DNA from: Haemonchus contortus | Lineage: Eukaryota; Nematoda; Chromadorea; Rhabditida; Trichostrongylidae | Length of the DNA stretch: 64,000 nt | Direction: 5' to 3' | NCBI GenBank assembly: GCA_000469685.2 | Contig: LS997565.1 | Span: 33,016,645-33,080,644 of the forward strand | Shown: in pieces, positions 11,894 to 24,926 of the stretch | Layout: each line of letters begins with the position of its first letter | Numbering within the stretch: position 1 is the first letter of the stretch | Notes under the pieces: generated by a model | Seen by the model: the letters and a program-made list of their open reading frames with translations, nothing else | Databases searched by the model: none | Told to the model about the DNA's origin: nothing | Position numbers and translations under genes: made by a program

Positions 11894-14800
11894 TTACTCG
11901 TGATTTCGTCGTCGTATCTTATCGGAACGGCTGAATAACCCATACAGGTATGGATTGACGACCGAATTGAATACCATGAATTCGTGTAGGAAGTAGAACT
12001 GAAACAGAAGCATATACGTATGGTAGCCAGAAGGGGAAAGCTGAAATCGTACCTTCTGGAAACTACTGCTGAAGAGTTCCTTGTCAATCAGATGTACAAG
12101 ACTTAGCAGATTATATGGTAACCAACAAATGATGTAGGCGGCAACGAGCAGAAATGAGACACGTACTGCTCTCGATCTGAAAATTGTTGGGTGGAGTGGG
12201 AGACGGGCAATAGAAGCGATTTTCTGTAATCGATTCGCCGCACGCGGCTGTCGCGGACCAGTCGTTCGCCGTTATTACAGCTCTAGCGTTATTTATACAG
12301 CTCAATCGATACGCGATCCTTATTTTAGGCATGATTCCACTGCTAGTTCCTTTGTTTTTGAATATTTCATCTGCTGGTGCGTTTTGCTATATTCCCTCGC
12401 GCGCGGCGTCCCTCTCGCCGGGACGCGACAATTTCGCTCCTACTGCACCACACCCGGTGGATCTGTATTAGAGGAAGTCTGGCCTCATCCTTTCGGTGTT
12501 AATGTTAGCACATTTGTAGGCCCCCGACAATTCTGGAACGGCACATTCTACGTGGTTCTACAGGCCCAATAAGCCTCTGAGAGGTTTTATCGTCTTGTAA
12601 AGAAGTATTTTGTGAACTGTGTAACTGCTAGCTCTCTGCATTACATATTAGCGCTGGAGCACTCGAAACTAATAACTCTCAGCATAAGCTTCCGGGATAT
12701 TAGTAAACAAATTACAATCTCCTGTTTTTCACTCCAGTCGATGAAGCCTTGCTTTTGCATGGAAAAAAGCCTATCATATACTTCTACGGATTCAAGGGGA
12801 GTTGGATATATGGCTCATCCCCAACCCCCGGGCATGATGCATTTGGATCACACAATGATCGACAGCTGATAAGCAGCGTTTCTCATTAACGTGGATCAGA
12901 ATGGAGGTAGCGAACCAGTGAAGAGGCTGAGTTGCTGTGAGGCCATTGACTTTGATCGGTACAATAGACCGGCTCGGATTCCTACCCAATGTGGTGATCG
13001 TGCAAACTGACGATGAGCTCCCCTTTTTCAAATACAAATGGATGCTTTCCGAATGAGCCTTGCTGCCCAGTAGTAAATTGAAGGAAGCTCGTCCGATAAT
13101 GAAGAATTTTTTGTAGACTTCTATTACGTTTGCCTAATTGCGGCACAAATCCGAATTGTAATTGTCCCTATAATGACTCACATCACTATAGCGAGCAACA
13201 ATTACTGAAGATTGTATGTCAGAGATCTCATTGTTGGGGAAGGGTTGAATCAATGGGCTCCCGTAGAACCGATTGTAAATTAGTCTGATTGTTTTCCAAA
13301 CTTTTTGTACGGTATAGTCGACCCTGGTATTGACCCACCTCCTCGGGTAGTCAAAAAATTGTTTGGTGAGTTGTGGAAGCAGTAGTAGTCGTTGAGCCTT
13401 TCTAACAGAAGGTGGTAGCTTCTCCCCGAAAATCGCGTCGCGCCCACTACCTTTATCGCCCGAAGTCGCGCGCTATAAAGAAAAGGTTCGAATTTCCAGT
13501 TAAAGATACGGTAGTAGACGTGGGACCACTGCCGCTTGCCGTGGGAATTTGGAGAGGAGTGCCGCCGCTCTTTGCACAGTAGCCTATAGAGGACATGTAG
13601 AAATCCCACATTATCATATTTATATTATAATTATATTATTATTGTATTGTTTATATTATAATTATTTACACTTACCTATTCACACTGGCATGGTACGACT
13701 GACTATTGTGGACACTGGTCCTGATGACAGCGCTGGCTTCGCTGGACGCAATCGATGGACGAGTTGTCAGCGGAAGTGATGACTCGTCCGAAACGACAAT
13801 TCGAGGCGGAACTGGAAATTGTTCTATGTCGAAAAAGTCGAACATTGGCTTGTGAAATGAAAAGAGAAAACGCTTTACCGAGGCATTTCTCGTCTTTCAC
13901 GTCCTTCATCTTCGGAAGAGAAAACGTTTTCAATGGATTCCATTCTGGAAACTCATCGTTTACTGAATTCTTCGATGGCTGTACTGTTGCTACGTACTGA
14001 GAGCACTGGTCGCCAATAGCGGCTGCGGTGCGTGGCGAGTAGACGCCGCAGCAGCACCGGTAGCCGGACCCTGTGTGCGATAAAATTGCTCTTCCATCTA
14101 GTAGTTGGATCTACTCGTATCGCGACCTATTATGCCTATGGCTGACTAAATCTACGGTCAAAAATATGGGGATCTGAACCTGCATTGACGCCTTAGCCAT
14201 GGTATTATATTTTTGGAACCCAAACAAAACACGCACTCCCCTATGCTGACCTAATTGCCTAAGAATATCGCTGAGGGTGCTTTTATAGTCAGCGATAGCG
14301 GCAGAAACTACCCATCAGCCATTATCGATTGATATGAGCGTCGTTGGCAACTCTGTCTGCACTGCAACTGATGCTAGTGGCGGTTGTATCTACGCGCCGT
14401 GTTGCAGTCCGCGACAAAATCAGGTCATCGCTCGCGCTGTCGCCGTGAGTAGTCAACGCGGAAGCCAATTCGCCAAGTATGTCCACAATTAGGGACCCAA
14501 ATTTTTAGGTTTCTATTTGGGATTATCCACAATGGTGCCATTTTTTCAGGAGAGCCTATATGTAATACAAAGGAGGTTCCATTGCACGTTGTACTTCGCC
14601 TAATCGAAATTCCATAATCGACGCATTTGTCAAAATGCAAATCACCGCTTCTATTGATGGAACATAAGCAGGAAATTCCTTAAATGTTCCCTTGCTTCAA
14701 TATTCAAGCAACTCGATCCGAAGGATTACGTATTGGAAATTCATTTCGCCCAGTTTTTATGTCGGACTATGGAACCTTTGGAGTTTTATCCATTCTTCTC

Positions 14801-17800
14801 CCAAATATAGAAACAGAAATGTTTGGGAACATCGCTGAAAATTTCCTAACCTGAAGTTCTGGTGAGTACTGTGTCGACTGTCTCACATCCAGTCTGAAGC
14901 GATCCATTGCGATTTCCCCCTCTTGAGATCGACGGGCGAGAATTCACGAACACCCACGACAGAACAATCACATAGCAGATCTGAAATGAAATCAAAATAT
15001 TCTATACCAACGATGGTCGAAGGAATGTGCCCCAAAGTCGTATGCCATTAACAGTTTTCAGCTTTCCTGTTTCCATGCTTGCACTAGTGATCAATCAAAT
15101 ACATGGGGGTAGGTGTGGGTGATGGGGAAACCGGGCTCAGGGATCTACACAAAATCCTCACCATTGGCACTTGAAGAAAGCGATTTGCTTCAAAGAAAGC
15201 GCATTTTCGGCAAATTTGGCGAAATATAAGACTTCAAAGAAGTAGTATGAAAGGGAGTTCATTGAGATCGTGTGTCTGTAACTATCTGGATGTCTCAAAC
15301 GTAAGCGTACAATTTCGAACCGTCCTACCGCTTTACTGTGAATGATACAGCCCCAACATGGCTGTTACATCACAGCTACCTTTGGGTGTATGCATTTTTA
15401 GCCCTATCGAGGTTATTTTTCGACGCGGCTGTGGCTTACCCAGGATTATATGAGGAGGAATACTCAAAAATACTTCAGCCGTAAACTTTATGTTCAAAAG
15501 ACCTCTGCGGCATCCCAGGTATAGGGTGGGGAACGAAATGAAACGGAGGGAATTGGCACATTAATCACGTGGGATCTCACTCTTCATACGAGGTCAATCA
15601 GTAGTTAACATCTGGACTGGTAAGTTGATGCGCGCCCTCAACTGCGAGTTAGGCGTGGTAGATCTACGAAAGGTCTGGTTGCTCGTTTCCGTACAAATCA
15701 TTTGACGAGCTGGATGGTCGAGAAGACGTCAGTATGATTGAGGAGATGCTCGACAGAGTAGTTGATGGCCCTTTTTCCACTCTTTCAGGTTATGGAGACG
15801 CCCTATCCGCGGCAATCCTAATCCTACGAACAAGCTTAAGTGTAGTTCAAACCCTGCCGTCCTGAAACCTACTGGCTTCAGTTCTTACGACGAAGTGAAG
15901 AAGTTCGATCATATTACATTGTTCATCCCAAGTTTATAGGCTATTTCGCGCCAGTCTGAGAAGACGGCCAAGACCGTACTAAGCGATCTTAAACTACAGT
16001 CAGTGCTTTGCAGGAATATTGTACTCGGCATGGTCCCTTACTGTTCTGTGGCCCTTGATACCAGTACATGACGTAATCTACTGAGTTGACCGCTCTTTAC
16101 TTCTTGAACCAAATTACTTGATCGCAGCGCTTTACGGTTCGATTCCCAAAAAAAAAATGCTGCGAAATGTTACAGGAATCACCACTATACGACAAACTTG
16201 GTTCTATTTTCTGCTAAATTTCCCCCTCTCTGCTAAACTAAATTTCTGCTAAACTTCAAAGTTTGGTACGGCAATCCATGTGATCGGTGTAGGCTATTCA
16301 CGTATTTAAAATCGTTTATCATACCAATGGCGATCGGTACGGGGAACCGTGCAGAACCCTATGGTAATTCTGGCATCTCGGAACAGCGGCATTACATTAC
16401 ATGGTTGGTTGTAATTGGTTGTAATTTTGTTTAATGAGGAAATAGAAGGTGATCGGTTCACCACGGTGTTTCGCGTACTGATATCGAGGGTAACAAAGAA
16501 AGCGCTTATCACGAATCATGTCGGCAATAAGTGTCGTGCTGGATATTAATTGTAGTCGGCACAGTTTAATGTTTCCACGGCTTTTTCTCCGACTCGGACG
16601 AAATAATCCCAATCCTGATAGCATGCCTTAACATAATGCTTTTTCAGGTCAAGGCTTCACCTAGTTCTAACATCGCTCGAAGAGCTCGAAGAGCTCATTC
16701 CAATAACGGCGTTGACGTAAGAAAAAACTCCATTTTGAATCGTTTGATAACAAAGAAAACGAAGTAATTCAAGTTCACGTTTTCCGATTTCCGTCTCAAA
16801 TAAGAGCTCCCATGCCACTGGTGGCTGTATATATTATTACAATATTCCTATTCAGGGCAGGATAGAGGGTAGGTACGATTGAAAAGAGAGAATGCACCTG
16901 TGAACGCGCCTTTCTCAATTGGGATTTGATTTCCAAAAAAAATCCTCCAAAGAACGCCTCCGAAGAATTCCCTCTGTTCTAAACCATGAATTTCCTAAGT
17001 AGGACATGCAGCATTGTCCCAAGCGGCCGTGATGTCAACTAGGGGGTTTTCTAGCTCCCAATATGATGATAGTCGGACCAGTTCTCTACATTGGGCTAAT
17101 GAATCTTCCAAAATGCCCTAAAACTCTACTGTTCAACTCCAACATGTTCATTAACGGAAAAAAGCAGGAAACGGTAGAGTCCTAGAGAGCAAGCGGCATT
17201 CCCAGAGTTAATGGGGAGTTTCGCTCATTGAGATCATTTCGCTCTTTTTAGAAAGCTCTAAAAAAACCTTCAGCTGTTCTCTTGAGAATCCACTTTATTA
17301 TTCTCGTAAAATTTCCCTGAAAACTGACTCACCACGACTATCAATGCTGGAATCCAAAAAATCAGTCCTATGTGAGCAATTGAATACCAGGATTCAGCAT
17401 CGAAGAGTTTGCCTTTGATGGAAGGATTTTCCAGACGGGCGATTTCCCAGATCTGAGAAGAAAGGAGTTTAGGTTATGAAGTAGGAAAGTGAACTGGAAG
17501 CCTGACATAGGGGATCTAACAAATAGTTGTGATACCACAGAAAACGAAAACAAGCGGTTTTTCCTGTCCCAGTGATTTCTACGCTAATCCCAAGATAGTT
17601 CCCTCTGGGAACGTGCCTATGAAAACCAAGGAATCCTTTTTATTTTTAGCCACTTTTATCCCTGGCCATGTCCGGCGGCATCTCCGATCTTCTTAATCCA
17701 AGTTAAGGCGATTGTCAGCCATGACAAATAGCCATTCCAGTTACTCCAATCAGATCCGCTTGTAATTATCGCCATAGTAACCTCAGACGTCAAGAGGGCT

Positions 17801-20800
17801 GAATCATCCAGCATGTTCATCCGACTTAAGAATAGGGTTAAGAAGTGGGGAGAAGCCTCTCCCGAGCTTCAGGATTTCGCTTTACCTTTTGGTTTCTGCT
17901 GGGAGCAAATGCTTTTAGTGCCCTAACTGCTTATGATGCCCTGTGAGTCTTTTGGTAGTAACTAGTTGTCTCGACGCGCTGAATTGGTTAGTTGTCTCGT
18001 CACGCGGCACAAATCGAGGGTAACCGTCCATATTCAGTGCAGGATATGGGGAAATTCATGGTATCAAATTAGTTGTGGTTTGATGGGGAGGTCCCTATGA
18101 CTTATGCTTCCACGAACAGTAATGTTAGGCTACCGAGAAAATTTTTCGAAGTAAATACACTTTTCTCACTTTTACTTTAGCAAAAGGTTTGGAGCTAAAC
18201 ACAAATGAGCCCAGAAAGATCCTCTTGGCTATTCAAGTACGATGGTACGCCATTACCCAGTGAGCCTTACTTTAGAGTCCCTTATTCGAATCTGCTGAAA
18301 CGCGTCAGTCTTGTGTTATCGAAAGAATGAAAAAAATAGCCTATAATCACAACTTTCTTGTTTTTTGTAGTACTACGTGGGAATTTTTAATTGTTATGCG
18401 TCTACACGAAATCGAATTTCTTCTGAATATTGCCTGGTAATTCGAAAAGAGTGCTTCAGACACCAAAATCTGATAGTAAGGACGTTTTGCTTCAAAATTA
18501 AAGATCTAGAGGTTTTGAAGAGAGGGTGCCGACTATGGCAACACAGTCATTTTTCAAACAGCGAGCCTCTACCCGAATGTTGGAGCGGTTGAGTGAAAAT
18601 TCACAAATCCACATCCTTGTTGTATGTTTTTAACTATGAGGAAAGGGGGGTGAAAAACTTTTACTTTCTGAGTCTCGACAGCTACCACCATTTCACTTTT
18701 CATTCATTTCTGCTCACATGGTTTTTCTCTAGCTCTCCATCTCTTTATGGACCTCAATCTATAGCTCCCGCGACATTTACTATGTCATGGAAAAACTGCG
18801 TAGCCGTACTTCTCCAGCCATCCCTGTGGATGGCGTCGGAACTTTTGAGCAAGCTGCCTTAGCCATCCTGATCCTCGCCAAGTTTTCAGGGAATTTCAGA
18901 TTATAGCGCGTGACGAGACATCCAAGTAACCAATGTAAGATTCATCGAGCGAAACATGGCTGCTATAAGACACCCCTAGCCCTGGACATGCATTCTACAG
19001 GAATTAAACAAAAGGTTATTGAACAATGGAATTTTACAAATGACTTATTCTTATATTTTGAAAAAAAAAACCCGAGCGGCAATACCTGTAAGCATTGACT
19101 CCAATTAATATGTTGGAACGGCACGTAGCTTCGCCATACGGCCAGTTGGGGCAGTCCAATGATGATGGCTGTCGCCCACGCTGAAAACATCCATGTTCAC
19201 TACATCGTATTTTCAGAGTAACTTTTTAGAAGAAAAGCCACCTGCGGCTAGCATCGCTCTGATGCGACGATTGGCTTTATCAGGAGAATGTCGTGTTGCT
19301 GAGAAAACTGAGAAAAGTCGATCTAGGGCGATGCAAACAATTACGTTTGACGAGGACTGAAAATATGTGAAGACTTATCCCGACCGAGATGTTTTACGGC
19401 TGAGTAACTTTCGGGAAAAAAGGGAATGAGCAAAAGGAGGGAAAAAAGAATGGGACCAGGGTAAAGAAAGAATGTGTGACTAAGAGGTTGAACCTATCTT
19501 CAGAATAATGGTTTGAACCCTTTTTCTTCCAGCATAATTCCAGCTTCTATATTCTCCCCCTGAGCGACCCGGCAGTGGGATTCTGGTTGATGATCTGGGT
19601 GATGTCGCCGGTCCTAGTTAGGCTTATTATCATAGGAACGCTTAGTCATGGGCGCCGCATACACTCACTTTTTATTTCTTTTTTTCCCTAGTGGGTCGAT
19701 TTCTAAATGTAGGATATCACGGGAGACTACGGAGAGACCCAAACCTGGTGAATCGATAGGGACCTCTAATTTTGGCATCTCCATTGCAACTACAAGATGT
19801 ATTCATGAATAAAAATGAGGTAATGGCATTACAGGGCAGGAGCTTATAACAGCAGGTACCCATAAAGTAGATCTAGATGTTGCTCTCGAAACATGAAAAA
19901 CGCCTCAAGAACAGCCCTCAGAAGATTTGACCACTCCTTTATCCGGGTGATAAGCTCTGATGCGGAGGGAGCCCCTACTTCTCAATAGACTCGAAACGAA
20001 ACCGGGGAGATTCACCTCAAGGGTGGGAATACGTCGCCGATCCACTTTGAAAAACTCCAAGGGATACTTGGAAAGAGCTAAATTGTCCCTCTCTGAGTTT
20101 CTACTTCCCTTTCTTCTAGATTAGTCACCGTCAAATTAAAGTTGATTCGCGGAAATGACGTTTCCTTTCTCTGTTGGGAAGAAAGCCAATATAAATTAAT
20201 GGACTCTAGGCGCATTAGTTCATCATCTGGGACGAACTACTGGAGACGTTAGCTTCAGGAACTTCCTGAGAACTCACTAATTAAGGTCATCTTGAAAATC
20301 AGATCAATTCGTCCTTCGAGAGTGGCCCTGTTCCTACGAGTCAGCCGGCAAGTGTGGGGGCAAAGACATCAATCATCATTAAACAACGGTTGTCGAAAAG
20401 TGATTGATAGAAATCAGTTCTCACCTGAAAAGCTACCGTATGCATCATTTTTACCACTCGACACAATAGATCTCCTCCTCGCCAATCGTAAGTGAGCAGC
20501 CAACATGCCCTTGAAGGCACGTATATGAAAATCACCAACAAATCTGTATAGTTGAGGTGTCGTTTCAGAAGATCCAATCGACTTGCCATCGGTCGTTCGG
20601 CCAGCTGAACAACATCTCTTTAGCTACCAATTCTTCAATGAAAGGCTGTTTCAAAATTGATCGAAGGCAAAGTTCACAATAAAAATGGTTACTGAAATTT
20701 CCCCATAAAATGAATTTTCGCCCTTCGCATATCATATCTGGCACTACCAGGTTGGAAAACGGCCTCATTAGGGCGTTATGAAAACTCAAAGATTGTCTCG

Positions 20801-23800
20801 TGCGTATCCTCGGACGAGTTTCACCGGCACTGCAGAGGCTGCACCGAACACAAGGGTGGACAACCCATGTAGGAAGTTCAAACGACTTGTCGTGACCTAT
20901 AGCGACAGTGAAGGGCAGTTCTGTACAGTTCTGGTTTGGCTTGGTCAGCTCTTTGCGCAATGGCAACAACTGGAATCTCGTCCGTATACACCTTCAATGT
21001 TATTTCCATCATGGTAATTTCGTCCAATCTTTACTCTCCCTACTTTTGACGAGCTTCATATTCCGCAAAATCTTCGAACTTCCTCGCTTTCTTTTCTACC
21101 TGAACTATTCCCATCCAATACTACCGCTTTACGACTAAAAAGGGGTACTTCAAAATTATCATGAACTGTGCATTTAAATGAGACTGGAATATTAAGTGAA
21201 TGAGGTTCAATTTTCATCTTTTCTTTTCACGTTAATTACAGTTAATAATGGTGCGACTTGCAGAAAAGTGCAGAAACTCATCAGAAAAGATGTGCAACGT
21301 AATTAACCAGGGATATCCTTGGATTAGGGGACCGACAGAGGTGATGATGGAATGCAGTCACCGGATGGAAGTTTCTCGAGAAAAGCAGAAGGGCTGCTGC
21401 GTCGGGATTTTACGAACAACATGTGTAAATCAATGATCTTGTAACGCTCCGACCTTTTCGATCTTCAGGAAAAGTAGCAAAACCCCAAAGAGATTTATGA
21501 AGAAGGTGGGCCCCAATCAGCAAGCTTTTGACAGAACTCTTAAAGGTAAACAAATCAAAGTTTTTCTTTCTCTCGGTCTTGAGACTGATTTTGTGGAGAT
21601 GCTTTTAGCCTCTCTGCTTTTGAAGTGAAAAAAGCTCAGGTACCATGGGACCCACTCCACATTCGGAACCTTCTTCTCTCCAGCGTCAACCCCGCCCCGT
21701 CGCAAGGCCCGCTGTTATTCCATGCCCGTAATATAGACTACTAAACAAAAACTGTAAGCACAAAGATACTTTCCGAGTTACTAGTAGTACCAGGACGTGA
21801 TGTTCTGCACTGAAGGGGTTGCTTTTTCAGCACGGTAATCCTAACCAATAATTATCGAGATTTTTAGAGCTCACTCAAAAAAAGCACACATCCGAAGGCG
21901 GAGGGGGAATCAGTAAGTGGCACTCTATAACACGCATGGTCCTATGATCGAATCCCGCTCCGATACTCGCCCAAGCCAACGAAGCTTTCCATCCCTATGG
22001 GGCGTCATTCCGTGAAAGGATAAAAACAGAGACTTGTACATCGGCTGACCACCGCAAATTACTACAGCATAGGCTACATATGCATTCGAAACACCACTGT
22101 GGCTATGTATGGAAACCGAAAGGGGGGTTGATTGACGCCAAAAAACATTAAAGCCTCCAAAACTTCGTGTCTTTTTTTTAAAGTGGTGTTCAAAAATTGA
22201 CGGCGAAAATAGGTTTTGTATGATGTACCACTGGAACTTGACATATGCATGAAGACGAGTGAAATTCGGACCCAACACAAAGAAAATTGCTACAGTACTG
22301 TTCGAAAAAGAACTTACCCCCCCCCCCCCTCTTTGAGACGTTCCTACCGAGTCCCTCAGAATCATAGTGGCGTTTTGAATGCGTATGTGGCCTATACAGT
22401 GAATTGCGATGGCAAGCCGATGGATAAGTCAAGGCTTTTATCCTCCCAGACGAGTCTGGTACCAATTGTCCGACTCCGGAGAGATGGAAGGCTTAATTGG
22501 GCTAGATTTGGGATTCGAGCCCGTGGCCATGCGTGTGAAATAGTGCGCAACTTGCCACTAAACCGCCATCGCCGAGCTCCTAGCACTTATTGCACCCAAC
22601 TCGTCCTTGAAGTTTACGTACTAGTGATCTATGAAAAATGAACAGTTTTTTGACGGCTCAGGTGAATTATCTCTCATTTCTGCGACACTTCCGTGGTGCT
22701 GTTTATCTGCAATGCCCTTTCTGCAGCAATAAATGAGCACGAAACGTTTGCTCCATCCGCTCAGAGCATCGTCTTGAAGCAAAAAGTGCATTGAGCATTC
22801 GACTTCAATTAAACTGGCTTGCCGGCACTAATAAAGAACTGTGGCAAGGAGTAATTAGTGGGGAAGCCAACAGTGACGTCGTTTTCTGAGCTCACCTCAG
22901 CCTCTGCTTGTTGCTTTTATTAGCCTGGACCGCAAAAGAAGAAGTACCAAGCAGTTGGCCGCAGTGACGCTCGAGCACTCCTCTGTCTGATCACGAAAAC
23001 ATTGAATAGTTGATCGAGGTTTTGAGAGTTCAAATGAATATGTACTTTCCATGATGCAATTATCATCACGATCATGTTGCCCTTGGCAGCTCTCTTCGCC
23101 CTTAAGCTGGCTGGGATTAGATCCCACACATGGTTGGTTACCGAGGACACATCTTCCCGTGCTTAAAAACTTTGTGGATCTTGGTCATAATGGGGTCGTC
23201 AAGCATCAATGACTGGTCCTGATGGCTTGAACTTAAGGAGATATACCCATAGTGAACGACCTTTCAAGAAAAGTCCGATATCATTAGTGCTAGGAACAGA
23301 AACGGTAATTTACACACGCAGAAAAATGATGACTTGTATCCGCTGCATACGACAAAAAGGTACGTATGGCGAACCTATGAGCTTCTCATCCACCAGCTGC
23401 ATAAGCACTGATCCTTCTTCTGAATGCGTCCAAAGTAGGATAGGCATCATCAGAAGCATGGAAAGATGGCTCATGGATGGGTTCGAGTCCCGGTCAAGGC
23501 TGACGTTTTGCCTCTAACTCGCCAACCCTGAGAGGTTTGGGAAGAAAGTTCAAAAATCATTTTTCAAGAACGAAATTCCAACAATCTACGTCGGACCTTT
23601 TTGGCCCTTTCTGGCGATTAGCCTTGGGATTAACTATGCGATATATTTATCTATATAACCTTTGGATATTGACCTTTAACAAACGAAATGAATGCTCAAG
23701 ATGATTTCTAAAGAAGGGTGCACAAACGATTCGTCAAGCCATATGATCACATTTCACTTTTTTTTGAAAAAAAAGGGAAATTTAGTCTGTTTTAGGACCC

Positions 23801-24921
23801 TTGAAAAGTGGGAATGTACGGAGACGCACTTGAAATATGGCTTTTCCTATGTGTGAGGTTTACTGCAATGAGAAGCAGTAGCAAAAACTTATGTTAGCCG
23901 TACAGCGAGCATGTTCTTGTGGTTAAGATTCTAGAACATTTGTTACGGCGGCTTGAAAACAACTTGTTGTTTACTGAGAAACACCTCCGTCATTGTTTTG
24001 TCGGTCATTATCTTTAATTCGATTGCTCGAGCATAATTAGATTCTGATTCCGTCTGGATAGACCGATGTCTGTCCATACTGACACCGACTAGGTTTGGAT
24101 TGCTGCAGCCTGTACGGAACGATCCCGGGAAGGTGGAGGGGCGACTTAGTGGGACACCATTATGGGCTTACGTGACAAAGGGATAAAATCTCGAGAAATT
24201 AGGCTGTAATGGAATGAGTAGGTGAGTATCCAGGTGGGCCACTCAATCGTTTCATGTCTCCCTTTTTATTCTCAGATGTTAAACAGCTGACAAAGTACAT
24301 ATGCCAATGTTGTGGGCAGCCGTATGGATCCGGGAATGATATTGAATACTTTGAAATTACAGTGTAATACGTGTGGACACTGAAAATCGAAACCTAAGGA
24401 CATCTTAGGAACAAATTAGTCTAATTCAATAAGAACTGCCCTCTTATAAGGTTGAACTTGCCCAGTCCCCTCAAGGGTCTCTCGTGTTGTGATCTGTTTT
24501 TGCTGAAGCCCTGCTGAGACTTCAAGTAAAGCCCAAGATTATGGGATATGAACAACAAAAAAGGATTCTGTTTACTAGATAGATAATATAATTTCCTTCT
24601 TTTTCAATTCATTTGATGATACCCCTCCGGTTTAATGAAAGAGAAATGATAAACAAAAAATTCATGCTGACGAAGCCGCATGACTGGTTTATTGGGATTA
24701 AAACAAACGTAAATGAAGCAAACTGTACCTACCTGTGTGTAAGCAGCCAGATTAAGTGGAGCACCAATAATAAACATCAAAACTAGCGACGTCATTTCCA
24801 GATAATCAGAAAAAATCGGTTCGGGTGGATTTCCTTTGGATGAAACATCGACGGCACCACTCGTATCGACGAATAGACCCGTGACATCGGTTAAATTCAA
24901 AGGGTCACCACTGGATTTCAT
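11894..24921 (-). CDS. class A GPCR of the GnRH/AKH (adipokinetic hormone) receptor-like family
   Basis: Nine exons on the minus strand: 24733-24921, 20425-20604, 19242-19356, 19086-19180, 17333-17452, 14851-14980, 13676-13811, 12053-12176, 11894-11998. All phases agree, giving 397 residues. In order: a 40-residue N-terminus with one N-glycosylation motif (NLT); TM1 with Asn in GAPLNLAA; TM2 with Asp in NYTDLLV; Cys in DLLCRVV; TM3 ending ALDRLFSVFS (DRL in place of DRY); TM4 Trp; GLPQL and SQC in the second extracellular loop; TM5 with Pro; a Ser-rich third intracellular loop; TM6 AAYIICWLPYN; TM7 NSVVNPYLYGLF; and a short basic tail. GLPQL plus SQC and the CW.PY motif match GnRH/AKH receptors from memory (C. 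elegans gnrr genes). The family couples neuropeptides to G proteins at the plasma membrane. Which gnrr gene it matches, and its ligand, cannot be told. Confidence 0.9.
12190..12455 (+). repeat. GC-rich dispersed repeat with an open hydrophobic frame, copy A
   Basis: About 265 bp resembling 43100-43360 on the minus strand. The best block shared is CGCCGCACGCGGCTG, followed by a moderately conserved stretch and TCGCGCGCGGCGTC. An open frame in the shared register reads VITALALFIQLNRYAIL and then LLVPLFLNISSAGAFCY and PSRAAS, where copy B gives VITILAFFIQLSCYAII and AFCYNPSRAAS. It lies antisense in a GPCR intron. It may be a transposon fragment or a decayed copy of a small membrane-protein gene. 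Confidence 0.6.
13611..13668. repeat. AT-rich low-complexity tract
   Basis: Nearly uninterrupted TATTATAATTA-type sequence, two bases past the donor of the GPCR loop-3 exon. Confidence 0.8.
14981..17332 (-). other. GPCR intron splitting TM5
   Basis: A 2.35-kb intron interrupts the TM5 coding sequence (WIPALIVV | ICYVIVLSWVF) at phase 0. I see no repeats matching elsewhere and no supported gene inside it. Confidence 0.8.
17453..19085 (-). other. GPCR intron before the TM5 exon
   Basis: A 1.6-kb intron. Open frames on the plus strand at 18377-18862 look like chance: they have no splice signals and no recognisable motif. Confidence 0.75.
20661..21177 (-). mobile_element. TTAA-type MITE, copy 1
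   Basis: About 517 bp, reverse orientation, bounded by TCGAAGGCAAAGTTCACAAT and by ATTATCATGAACTGTGCATT-TAA. Its interior matches the copies at 25243-25750 and 58248-58754, including a GACAAGTTG block and a CTCGTCC block. It starts at the upstream edge of the GPCR TM2 exon (20604), only 57 bases into the intron. Confidence 0.8.
21896..22170 (+). mobile_element. tRNA-derived SINE, copy 1
   Basis: Head with AGTGGCACTCTATAACACGC and the B-box-like GATCGAATCCC, followed by the shared body (GACTTGTACATCGGCTGACC, GGCTACATATGCATTC) and the GATTGACGCC end. It is moderately diverged. Confidence 0.75.
22352..22583 (-). mobile_element. tRNA-derived SINE, copy 2
   Basis: Reverse copy: GTGGCCTATACAGTGAATTG, GACGAGTCTGGTACCAATTG, then GGGATTCGAGCCCGTGGCC as the complement of the B box, ending in the complement of the A-box region. 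The distal tail is missing. Confidence 0.8.
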
Positions 24922-24924
24922 TCT

Positions 24925-24926
24925 CT
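24925..24926 (-). promoter_or_regulatory. likely trans-splice acceptor of the GPCR gene
   Basis: On the minus strand CCATTTCAG is followed after three bases by the ATG at 24921. A start codon this close behind an acceptor is typical of SL trans-spliced nematode mRNAs, and it also decides the start. An upstream 5' UTR exon is the alternative. Confidence 0.55.

Larger units (their letters stand above)
12178..13675 (-). other. GPCR intron between the loop-3 and TM6 exons
   Basis: The intron contains the GC-rich hydrophobic-ORF repeat (12190-12455) and, directly beyond the loop-3 exon donor, a 60-base AT-only tract (13611-13668). The remaining sequence shows no feature I can support. Confidence 0.8.
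20605..24732 (-). other. 4.1-kb first intron of the GPCR gene
   Basis: The largest intron in the window. It is filled in part by the MITE copy at 20661-21177 and two SINEs in opposite orientation at 21896-22170 and 22352-22583. A run of 11-12 C lies between the SINEs at about 22319-22330. The stretch 22600-24600 shows nothing I can support. Confidence 0.8.

Noticed and set aside
20565..20969. 134-codon minus-strand frame
   Set aside because: It fuses the edge of the GPCR TM2 exon with antisense of MITE copy 1; the exon starts at the acceptor at 20604.
22190..22641. Frames of 91 and 141 codons on both strands in the GPCR first intron
   Set aside because: They translate SINE copy 2 and neighbouring SINE sequence; similar peptides recur at other SINE copies (30159-30500, 26751-26984, 44747-44992).
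23452..23490. GGTTCGAGTCCC as a possible tRNA T-arm
   Set aside because: No D-arm or acceptor stem can be paired around it; at best a SINE crumb.
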